From Chloroflexota bacterium (GTDB lineage: Bacteria > Chloroflexota > Anaerolineae > Anaerolineales > UBA4823): a stretch of 13,279 bases of DNA. The notes under the pieces are model-generated. The model ran no database searches, had not been told where the DNA came from, and worked only from the letters and a program-made list of their open reading frames with translations. Positions 6,726 to 13,279 of this stretch are shown piece after piece; the stretch's first letter is position 1; the number at the start of each line of letters is the position of its first letter. Made by a program: the position numbers and the translations under genes. Where the stretch lies: positions 1 to 13,279 of the forward strand of contig JAUWLJ010000020.1 of the NCBI GenBank assembly GCA_030613705.1. The letters run 5' to 3'.

Positions 6726-8345
6726 TTAGCCAAAATAATCGCGCAGATGTCGACTGCGAGTAGGGTGACGTAATTTTCTTAATGCTTTGGCTTCAATTTG
6801 CCGCACTCGTTCACGAGTTACCTTGAAATGCTGACCAACCTCTTCCAAGGTACGATCCTTGCCATCAATCAGGCCAAAACGCAGCTCCAATACCTCGCGT
6901 TCCCGGTCAGAGAGCACTGCGAGAGCGTTTTTTACCTGCTCACGCAGCATTTCACGGGCTGCCGCGTCCATGGGTTCGAGCGCGTCTTGATCCTCAATAA
7001 AATCACCTAATTGGCTGTTATCCTCCGTACCAACGGGACTTTCCAAGGACATTGGCTCCTCTGAAGACCGTATAATGCGACTGACTTTTTTGGCTGCGCG
7101 CAGCCAACGCCGGCGAACATCCAAAGGAACTTGATTTCCATCTGAGCGAGCCTGCAGGATAACCTGAACATCTTGAGGATCTAGAAAACCCGCCTCCACA
7201 GCTAACTCATCACTATTTGGCTCTCGTCCCAATTGTTGAATCAGGGTCCGTTGGGCGCGCATAATGCGGTTTATCGATTCATAAACGTGAACGGGTATGC
7301 GGATGGTGCGTGCCTGGTCTGCAATCGAACGGCTGATCGATTGACGGATCCACCAGGTTGCGTATGTGCTGAACTTATATCCACGAGTTGGATCGAATTT
7401 TGCTACAGCTCGCAATAGACCGATATTTCCTTCCTGGATCAAATCAAGGAATGTGCTCCCACGGCCGATATATCTTTTAGCGACACTAACAACTAGCCGC
7501 AGATTGGCCTGAATAATTGCATTATGGGCATCTCGGGCGCGGTAACGAGCATCTTCAATCTCATCTTGTAATAATTCATTATCGGGGAGATGACGGTTAT
7601 AAGCCCTTTTGGAGGGTAAACTCTCATGACCAGAGAGATATTCATCCAGGTAATCGGCAAGGGGAGCAGGCATTAGATAGAGACAGACAAACACGGTGAA
7701 CACGTTGCGAGCGACACCATCCCATAAAGGATCTTTTCCCCATAAGCCATTGTCTAAATAGGCATGCAGATAAGACGGAGTGTCTGAAGCCCAGGTTTGT
7801 CGCAACATTAGTGCTTCTCCCAGGATCAGTCTTAGATCTGGCAGGTCAAAACCCAAGCGCAGCGTATCCTCCACAACCCGCTTCCAAGCAGTTAATAATT
7901 CCTCATAGAGCGCTTTGTAAATCCCTGAAGGAACAGAGTCCCCTTTGCGGATCAAAGGATGCTGTCGAGTGAGCGATTCGACTCTTCGAGAGGCCTCCGT
8001 TTGAGTAGCCAACCAGAACTCCTGATCAGGATTGAGAAGGTCAATCCCCCCGATCTCTCTGAGGTATAACCTGACCGGGTCATCGCTCAATTCTACGGCC
8101 ATTCTGGGGTCTTCTAAGATATCTGTTGGCTTTTCTTTTTTTATCTTTTGAAGTTCCTGCTCCTCACGTGATAAAGCATCCTCATCCGGTTCCCCTTGCT
8201 CTTGCGAGCCCGATTTGGAGAGTGTCTCAGCAATTTCTTGCACGGGTTGAGTTGCGTCTTTAATGTCCTGCGGATCCTCACCCAAGTCCCCCTTATCCGA
8301 AGCACCCATCCCTTGCAAATTTTTCGAGTCTGTTTTTCGAGTCAA
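6726..8345 (-). CDS. rpoD: RNA polymerase primary sigma factor (RpoD/SigA)
   Basis: This is the housekeeping sigma factor, which directs RNA polymerase to -10/-35 promoters. The 539 residues start with a charged, poorly conserved stretch (1-85). Region 1.2 follows ([17 protein letters not shown], 88-104), then a non-conserved region (about 120-265). Region 2 includes [16 protein letters not shown] (281-296), [18 protein letters not shown] (301-318) and [20 protein letters not shown] (325-344). Region 3 runs from about 355 to 455, and region 4 has the helix-turn-helix [20 protein letters not shown] (499-518). Between the usual region 3 helices and [11 protein letters not shown] there are about 25-30 extra basic residues (about 400-426). 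Translation starts at TTG (8345), supported by GGAGG six bases upstream. The gene begins 16 bases after dnaG. Confidence 0.96.
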   Translation of the reverse strand: MTRKTDSKNLQGMGASDKGDLGEDPQDIKDATQPVQEIAETLSKSGSQEQGEPDEDALSREEQELQKIKKEKPTDILEDPRMAVELSDDPVRLYLREIGGIDLLNPDQEFWLATQTEASRRVESLTRQHPLIRKGDSVPSGIYKALYEELLTAWKRVVEDTLRLGFDLPDLRLILGEALMLRQTWASDTPSYLHAYLDNGLWGKDPLWDGVARNVFTVFVCLYLMPAPLADYLDEYLSGHESLPSKRAYNRHLPDNELLQDEIEDARYRARDAHNAIIQANLRLVVSVAKRYIGRGSTFLDLIQEGNIGLLRAVAKFDPTRGYKFSTYATWWIRQSISRSIADQARTIRIPVHVYESINRIMRAQRTLIQQLGREPNSDELAVEAGFLDPQDVQVILQARSDGNQVPLDVRRRWLRAAKKVSRIIRSSEEPMSLESPVGTEDNSQLGDFIEDQDALEPMDAAAREMLREQVKNALAVLSDREREVLELRFGLIDGKDRTLEEVGQHFKVTRERVRQIEAKALRKLRHPTRSRHLRDYFG

Positions 8346-8351
8346 GTAGTT

Positions 8352-8356
8352 CCTCC
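8352..8356 (-). promoter_or_regulatory. Ribosome binding site of rpoD, supporting a TTG start
   Basis: GGAGG on the minus strand lies six bases before the TTG at 8345. The first in-frame ATG is twelve codons further in and lacks such a site, so TTG is the likely initiator. Confidence 0.8.
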
Positions 8357-8361
8357 GTCTA

Positions 8362-10302
8362 TTAATGAATCAAATGACTCGTATAAAAACCCAGAGCCTT
8401 ATCAAGCCTGCTTCGCGCGGCAATATGCTGCACCATCGTTTTTTGGTAATCCGCGACACTATTATCCTCAGCCAACTGAGATTCTTCCATCAGATATCTG
8501 ATATGTTCGATTTCTTGGAACAACCGGCGTTGGCGAAGTACAAGCAACGTACGCACCAGATCCTCAAGCACCTTATCTTCGTTTGGATCCAAATTATCAG
8601 TTTTCATCAGCAGCTGATCTACCAGTTCCATAAGAGGCAACGACAAGCTATTTTGGACGAATAACTGTGGTTCAGAATGGTCTTGTTTCAAAGATTCATC
8701 GACCAGCAGTAATAAGGTCTGGTGATCGCTGGATTGGAAATCATCTATGGATAACCGATTGAGCCCATTTTCCTGTAAGGCGCGATCCATCCGGAATACC
8801 AGATCGGGGCGACGGAGCAGAACACTCAGGCAATGTGCTTCCAATAATTCTGGTGTCGCATGGATCGGAAAATCTCCGGTTAATGGTCCCTCAACCTCCG
8901 CTGATGCAGGACCTGGTCGAAAATTAGCGCGCCGGCGCCGAGATCTCGGAGCCGCAGTCTCGGTAAAGGCTCTTTCGTCAACCTTTAATAAGCGCGCCAA
9001 ACGTTGGCGGTATGCTTCCCTTTCTACCGAGTCAGGTACATCCGCAATCAATGGTAAAACTTGATTGGCAATTTGGGATTTCACTTTAGGGTCATCAAGT
9101 TCCTGTTCTTTAGCCAAAGTCTCCATAACGTGTATCACAATCGGGCTTGCTTCGGCAACAATTTGTTCCCATTTGGCAGCATCCTGCAAAACGACTTCAT
9201 CGGGATCAAGATCGTCGGGTAAAGTAGTCACTCGGATGTCCGCTTTCAAGCGTGCTTCACTGCCTAATAAACCACGGGCATCAAAAACGGGGTCCGACTC
9301 CCGGTCGAGCGTTTGCCGTGCGACCTGTAAACCACGCAAGGTGGCTTTATCCCCAGCAGCATCTGCATCCAGTGCTAAGACAATGCGGCGGGAAAAACGC
9401 TTGAGCAATCTCAATTGATACTCGGTGAGAGCAGTTCCCATCGGTGAGACAGCGTTGGGAAACCCTTCTTGATGCAGGGCAATCACATCCAGATAGCCCT
9501 CGACGATCACGACCTGGTCTTGCGTACGGATTCCCTTTTTTGCCTTATCTAGCCCATATAGGATATGCCCTTTATCAAACAAGACTGTTTGTGGAGAATT
9601 GAGAAACTTTGGTACGTCCTGAGGATTAATTATCCGGGCTCCAAAACCTGCCATACGGCCTCGCTCATCGCGGATTGGAAACATAATCCGGTGACGAAAA
9701 CGATCATAAACTGCTACTCTATCAGAACTTTCAACGCCTTCACGTTCAGTAAGCAATCCGCTGGCAATCAAATCCTCCTGGTCATATCCTTTTGAAGTAA
9801 AGTGTTTGAAACCCGCATCCCAGGAATCAGGCGCGTATCCAAGACCAAAAGTCTCAATCGTTTCATCATTTAATTTACGTTCTTGTCGAAGGTACTCTAA
9901 GACAGGCTTTCCTGCAGGTGTGTTGAATAAATTATGGCGATAAAACGTGACTGCATCTTCAAGCAAGTTTCTTAGATGATCATGCTCTTCAACCGCTTCT
10001 TGTTCTTCCGAAGTCAGCGGTTTGAGTTCCACACCTGCACGATCAGCTAAATTCCTCAACGCTTCACTGAAATCCCATCCTTCTTTCTTCATCACGAAAC
10101 CGAAGATATCCCCACCTTCATTACACTGACCAAAACAACGCCAGGTACCTGTCTCAGGGAAAACAACAAAAGCTGGAGTGCGGGTATTGCTGTGAAATGG
10201 GCAAAAACCAGTATAGTTTTTTCCCGACCGGCGCAACTGGACTGTCTCGGAAACCAGATCTACGATATCAACGCGGCTTTTGATCTCATCTATAGTGGAC
10301 AT
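8362..10302 (-). CDS. dnaG: DNA primase
   Basis: DnaG makes the short RNA primers for replication and works with the replicative helicase. The 646-residue product has the N-terminal zinc domain (about 1-95) with ligands C34, H37 (CPFH), C56 and C60 (CFGQC). The polymerase domain follows, with the basic segment [20 protein letters not shown] (201-220). The TOPRIM fold has E268 ([14 protein letters not shown]) and the metal-binding D312 and D314 ([10 protein letters not shown]). A basic linker (RSRRRR, 453-458) leads to a C-terminal helical region (about 480-646) that would bind helicase. The start at 10302 has only a weak AGG upstream. The second zinc pair has three residues between the cysteines instead of the common two. 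rpoD follows 16 bases after the stop, as in macromolecular synthesis operons. Confidence 0.97.
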   Translation of the reverse strand: MSTIDEIKSRVDIVDLVSETVQLRRSGKNYTGFCPFHSNTRTPAFVVFPETGTWRCFGQCNEGGDIFGFVMKKEGWDFSEALRNLADRAGVELKPLTSEEQEAVEEHDHLRNLLEDAVTFYRHNLFNTPAGKPVLEYLRQERKLNDETIETFGLGYAPDSWDAGFKHFTSKGYDQEDLIASGLLTEREGVESSDRVAVYDRFRHRIMFPIRDERGRMAGFGARIINPQDVPKFLNSPQTVLFDKGHILYGLDKAKKGIRTQDQVVIVEGYLDVIALHQEGFPNAVSPMGTALTEYQLRLLKRFSRRIVLALDADAAGDKATLRGLQVARQTLDRESDPVFDARGLLGSEARLKADIRVTTLPDDLDPDEVVLQDAAKWEQIVAEASPIVIHVMETLAKEQELDDPKVKSQIANQVLPLIADVPDSVEREAYRQRLARLLKVDERAFTETAAPRSRRRRANFRPGPASAEVEGPLTGDFPIHATPELLEAHCLSVLLRRPDLVFRMDRALQENGLNRLSIDDFQSSDHQTLLLLVDESLKQDHSEPQLFVQNSLSLPLMELVDQLLMKTDNLDPNEDKVLEDLVRTLLVLRQRRLFQEIEHIRYLMEESQLAEDNSVADYQKTMVQHIAARSRLDKALGFYTSHLIH

Positions 10303-10322
10303 TATCAGCCTGATTTTTGTCT

Positions 10323-10499
10323 TTAAAAAACCTTAATTCTTAAATCCCCTGGCCAAAAATAGGTTACGCTTCCCTTATTCAGCGATATCTCCATAAAGTC
10401 CATCGAATCTAAGAGGGGCTCAATTATACCAGTTGAGGTGTGGCTCATACCCAAATGATAGCGACCCTTCAGGGTTATTAGTTCCATTTCCATCTGCAT
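10323..10499 (-). CDS. Possible small protein upstream of dnaG, unrecognised
   Basis: An open frame of 58 codons from the ATG at 10499 (68 from a TTG at 10529) ends 20 bases before the dnaG start, on the same strand. It would encode a soluble, mixed-composition peptide with segments such as ITLKGRYHLGMSHTSTG and GSVTYFWPGDLRIKVF. I recognise no family. There are alternative ATGs at 10493 and 10487 and no clear ribosome binding site for any of them. It may be a true small gene at the head of the dnaG-rpoD unit, or simply an open stretch in the dnaG leader. Confidence 0.4.
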   Translation of the reverse strand: MQMEMELITLKGRYHLGMSHTSTGIIEPLLDSMDFMEISLNKGSVTYFWPGDLRIKVF

Positions 10500-10544
10500 T
10501 GGATTATCACTTATCAAAACTGAAAACAATTATAATTATTTTCT
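10500..10544. promoter_or_regulatory. AT-rich divergent promoter region
   Basis: This strip separates the dnaG side (minus) from the exonuclease-like gene (plus). It holds AATTATAATT (10528-10537), a perfect palindrome that contains TATAAT on both strands. The plus-strand TATAAT (10531-10536) ends eight bases before the ATG at 10545, so its transcript would start at or next to that codon. On the minus strand GATAAG (10515-10510) and GATAAT (10508-10503) are other -10 candidates. No good -35 box was found for either direction, so the exact promoters are uncertain. Confidence 0.45.
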
Positions 10545-11492
10545 ATGAATACTACCTCTTTTGACGAAGCCTATATCTCTGTCGATGTCGAGACCGCGGG
10601 CCCATCCCCAAGCCGTTATTCACTGCTTTCCATCGGCGCCTGTTTGGTATCACAACCTCAGAGATCGTTTTATATTGAACTGCAACCGGTAAACGACGAG
10701 ATGCTGCCTGAAGCATTTGCCATTCATGGACTATCAATCGAGACATTATTAGATAAAGGGGTTCCACCCGCCGAAGCAATGGCTCTTTTTGAATCCTGGC
10801 TGAAGGAAGTTGTACCTGAATCTCAGGCCCCGGTATTCGTGGCTTTCAACGCCCCCTTCGATTGGATGTTCGTCAGTGCTTACTTTCACCGCTATCTGGG
10901 ACGTAATCCCTTCGGTCATGGGGCGCTTGATATCAAAGCTTACTATATGGGTTCCACCGGATCCTCCTGGAAAGAAACATCAATGAGAAATGTCTCCCCG
11001 GATGCCTTGGATGATTATGTCACCCAACTCGAAAAAGAAATCTACAAGTATTTAATTAAGGATATCAATTATGGGAAAGCGGCCAAACGTATGTATAACG
11101 TTTTTCGATTGACCGGTCGCTATCACGAAGCAGCGTTCCTGCGCGAGTTGTTTGACGAACCGACAACCATGCTCTACCAGGTATGGTCTTTGATCAAAAC
11201 CATCGACGATAGTTTTTTTCCAGGATCACAAATCTCGATAGATCACGTGCTATCACAGACAGATCAATTGATCTTTTCTGTCATCGAAGCCTTGGAAGGT
11301 GACCAGGAAACAGAGATCGTCCGCCATTTGTTAGCTCTACGTGACAGCCTGAATCGCCAGGAGTCTACTGAGCATCTCTCAGCAGAAGCGGAAGCTGCGC
11401 GCGAACATGTGATTAATATTGTTAATAATTTCTTCTACGAAAAGATGAATTCGATCCCCAACATCAAGTCATATATGGATGAGTTTCATTAG
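10545..11492 (+). CDS. DEDD-type 3'-5' exonuclease-like protein with helical C-terminal extension
   Basis: The first ~160 of 315 residues resemble RNase T/DnaQ-type exonucleases, which remove nucleotides from 3' ends using two metal ions. Exo I is ISVDVETAGPS (11-21) with D14 and E16. Exo II is FVAFNAPFDWMF (98-109) with D106, followed by ALDIKAYYMG (127-136) with D129. The Exo III element HxALDD appears as PDALDD (152-157): D157 is there but the general-base histidine is replaced by proline. Residues about 160-315 are predicted helical, with charged segments, and I recognise no domain in them. The gene has no Shine-Dalgarno sequence and a -10-like box very close to the ATG, which suggests leaderless translation. 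It is the only plus-strand gene and is convergent with glyS. It may be active with a different residue, or be a non-catalytic binding protein. Confidence 0.75.
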   Translation: MNTTSFDEAYISVDVETAGPSPSRYSLLSIGACLVSQPQRSFYIELQPVNDEMLPEAFAIHGLSIETLLDKGVPPAEAMALFESWLKEVVPESQAPVFVAFNAPFDWMFVSAYFHRYLGRNPFGHGALDIKAYYMGSTGSSWKETSMRNVSPDALDDYVTQLEKEIYKYLIKDINYGKAAKRMYNVFRLTGRYHEAAFLRELFDEPTTMLYQVWSLIKTIDDSFFPGSQISIDHVLSQTDQLIFSVIEALEGDQETEIVRHLLALRDSLNRQESTEHLSAEAEAAREHVINIVNNFFYEKMNSIPNIKSYMDEFH

Positions 11493-11524
11493 AAAAAAGC
11501 TGGTCTTAATAACATGATCCCAGT

Positions 11525-13279
11525 TTAAAATCCTTCCAGCCTTGACATATCCACCACCCCATCCGCCAGGGCTGAGATACGCTGCAGTACACCCAGTCGG
11601 TTATTACGCAGTAACTCATCATCTACCATCACCAGCACCTGATCGAAGAATTTGTTGATGTCTGGAATCAGCGGGATGAAAGCATTTAAGAAGTCATCAA
11701 CTGAACCCGGGGCACGTGGCTCATTTTCTGCAGTCATCAGAGAGCGGTAAAGCGCACGCTCAGCAGATTCCTCGAACCTCTTTTCATCAACTGGGTAGAT
11801 TTCGGTGAGGTCGCGGGTAATGCGCACGCAGCGAGCATAAGCAGGAAGAATTTCATTCCAATCAGTGCGTTCTATCCAGACCCTCAGGGCTTTTACCGCA
11901 TGTGCAGCTCGGCTTGGATTGTGACCCTGGGCAGACAATACCGCATCAACCACATCAAATCTATCACCAGTTTCAAGCAATAGATTTCGCTGCCTCTCAA
12001 TGATGAAACTCAGGCACTCCACCTGGCTAACCTGGCTCATTTCAAGCGGCAAACGCTTCGCCGCTGCCTGTAATGCGGCGCGCAGATCAAAATCCAGATC
12101 CCAGTCGATCAGATTCCCAACCACACCCAGGGCTGCACGACGCTGTCCGAAAGGATCTTTCGCTCCTGTGGGAGCCAGTCCAACTGCAAACAAACCTGCC
12201 AGGGTGTCGAGCCGGTCAGCTAATCCAACAGCCAGCCCTGGTAAAGATTCTGGGGCTGAATCACCTGCAAAACGTGGCAGGTAGTGATCGAAGATGGCAT
12301 CAGCAACCGATTCGAGCTCTCCAGATTTTAGAGCGTAATAACGCCCCATGATCCCCTGCAGGGAAGTCATTTCCACCACCATATGAGTAACCAGGTCCGC
12401 TTTACACAACTCGGCCGCACGCTGCCCAACCCGCACCTGTTCAGAATCTAATCCAATTTGTGAGGCTAGATCGACTACCAGCCCTTGAATTCTACGCGTC
12501 TTTTCAAGCATCGAGCCCAAATCCGCCTGGAAAGTCAAGGTGTCCAGCTGCGGTAAGTAAGCCTCCAAGGGTTGCTTAACATCATCACCGATAAAGAAGG
12601 CTGCATCCGCGAACCTGGCCCGGATGACATGCTCGTTCCCCTCAATGATCAGATCCAGCTCTTGGGAGTTGTCAGATTCACCGCGATTGCTAACCGCAAT
12701 AAAATATGGCAGCAACTGCCCATTCTTCTGCACGGGAAAGTACCGCTGGTGTTTCTTCATGACTGAAATTAAAACCTCATCCGGCAGTTCCAAATGCTTT
12801 GCATCGAAAGAGCCGCGCACCCCCAAAGGTGCCTCCACCAGATTCGTCACCTCAGTTAGCAGATTTGCATCGATCACCGCCGTACCCCCAATTTCTTCAG
12901 CCAAAATACCCACCTGCTCACTGATTCGCTGCGAGCGCTCCTCCTGGTCCAGGAGAAGGCCCTGAGCGGCCAGTGAAGCAAAATACTCCTTTGGAGAACG
13001 CACCTCGATCTGCTCAGGATGATAAAAACGTAATCCGCGAGTGGTATTTCCTGAGGATACACCAGCGAAAGTAAAATTCAGCAACTGTTCGTTGAAGAAC
13101 GCCAGCAGCCAGCGGATGGGTCTTGAAAAGGTGACATTGCTGCTGTTCCAGCGCATGGACTTCCCAAATCGCAGGGAGGCAATCAGGTCCGGAAGCTGTT
13201 CCACCAATACTTCAGCAGCTGGACGCCCCTCTGAACGGACAACTGCTACGGCATACTTACCACCATCCATTTCTCGCAC
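11525..13279 (-). CDS. glyS: Glycyl-tRNA synthetase beta chain, C-terminal 584 residues (cut by window edge)
   Basis: GlyS is the tRNA-recognising subunit of the bacterial alpha2-beta2 glycyl-tRNA synthetase. The 5' end lies beyond the right edge; the first visible codon is GTG (Val), not a start. Visible residues carry family motifs: MRWNSSNVTFSRPIRWLLA (42-60), LTEVTNLVEAPLGV (141-154), LPDEVLISVMKKHQRYFPV (165-183), EGNEHVIRARFADAAFFIGD (213-232), LADRLDTLAGLFAVG (353-367) and GAKDPFGQRRAALGVV (372-387). The C-terminal helical domain (about 470-584) is the anticodon-binding type. Stand-alone GlyS is about 690 residues, so roughly 100 are missing. A fused alpha-beta form cannot be excluded from here. 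The stop codon is 32 bases from the end of the convergent exonuclease-like gene. Confidence 0.97.
   Translation of the reverse strand: MREMDGGKYAVAVVRSEGRPAAEVLVEQLPDLIASLRFGKSMRWNSSNVTFSRPIRWLLAFFNEQLLNFTFAGVSSGNTTRGLRFYHPEQIEVRSPKEYFASLAAQGLLLDQEERSQRISEQVGILAEEIGGTAVIDANLLTEVTNLVEAPLGVRGSFDAKHLELPDEVLISVMKKHQRYFPVQKNGQLLPYFIAVSNRGESDNSQELDLIIEGNEHVIRARFADAAFFIGDDVKQPLEAYLPQLDTLTFQADLGSMLEKTRRIQGLVVDLASQIGLDSEQVRVGQRAAELCKADLVTHMVVEMTSLQGIMGRYYALKSGELESVADAIFDHYLPRFAGDSAPESLPGLAVGLADRLDTLAGLFAVGLAPTGAKDPFGQRRAALGVVGNLIDWDLDFDLRAALQAAAKRLPLEMSQVSQVECLSFIIERQRNLLLETGDRFDVVDAVLSAQGHNPSRAAHAVKALRVWIERTDWNEILPAYARCVRITRDLTEIYPVDEKRFEESAERALYRSLMTAENEPRAPGSVDDFLNAFIPLIPDINKFFDQVLVMVDDELLRNNRLGVLQRISALADGVVDMSRLEGF

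Noticed and set aside
9065..9418. 117-codon plus-strand open frame opposite dnaG
   Set aside because: Serine-rich low-complexity translation typical of an antisense shadow; no start signals.
11500..11523. CTGG...CCAG between flanking A and T runs, as a bidirectional terminator for the convergent genes
   Set aside because: The stem is only four base pairs with a 16-base loop, too weak to call.
12624..12965. 113-codon plus-strand open frame opposite glyS
   Set aside because: Antisense shadow of a strongly conserved GlyS region.
1..13279. Mobile elements, CRISPR arrays, tRNA or rRNA genes, phage or defence genes
   Set aside because: Nearly all sequence is covered by core genes; no repeat arrays, transposase-like proteins or tRNA-like folds were seen.

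Overview
The window is a stretch of core bacterial chromosome of moderate GC. The fused-operon style of complex I, the dnaG-rpoD pair, and the detailed look of the DnaG zinc motif and RpoD suggest a Chloroflexota member, probably Anaerolineae-like. That assignment is inference from protein appearance, not from a database search. I see no mobile element, CRISPR array, tRNA or rRNA.

Layout. (1) Positions 1-4581, minus strand: the proximal part of a complex I operon in the order nuoA-nuoB-nuoC-nuoD-nuoE-nuoF and the start of nuoG, which leaves the window. The genes overlap or are separated by fewer than 30 bases, except for an 85-base gap before nuoG. The first codons of nuoG as given do not form a continuous reading frame with any usual start codon, so there is either a small sequence error or a real lesion. 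(2) Positions 4582-4745: a leader and promoter region for nuo. It has a good sigma-70 type promoter (TTGACA, 17 bases, TAAGAT), then an approximately 125-base untranslated leader. A long-range stem in that leader encloses interleaved inverted repeats. (3) Positions 4746-10302, minus strand: dnaG, rpoD and a polytopic membrane protein resembling GT-C glycosyltransferases. The stop codon of rpoD directly abuts the start codon of the membrane protein gene, so the three genes are probably one transcription unit, a variant of the macromolecular synthesis operon. A possible 58-residue protein may precede dnaG. (4) Positions 10500-10545: an AT-rich divergent intergenic strip. (5) Positions 10545-11492, plus strand: the only plus-strand gene, a DEDD-type exonuclease domain with an unusual Exo III motif and an unrecognised helical C-terminal half. 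(6) Positions 11525-13279, minus strand: the beta chain of bacterial-type glycyl-tRNA synthetase, convergent with the exonuclease gene and cut by the right edge.

Together the window covers energy conservation (peripheral arm of NADH:quinone oxidoreductase plus the first membrane subunit), replication priming, housekeeping transcription initiation and glycine tRNA charging. Most of it is ordinary. The parts worth a second look are the nuo leader, the nuoG start, the membrane gene coupled to rpoD, the sigma region 3 insertion, and the exonuclease-like protein that lacks its expected catalytic histidine.
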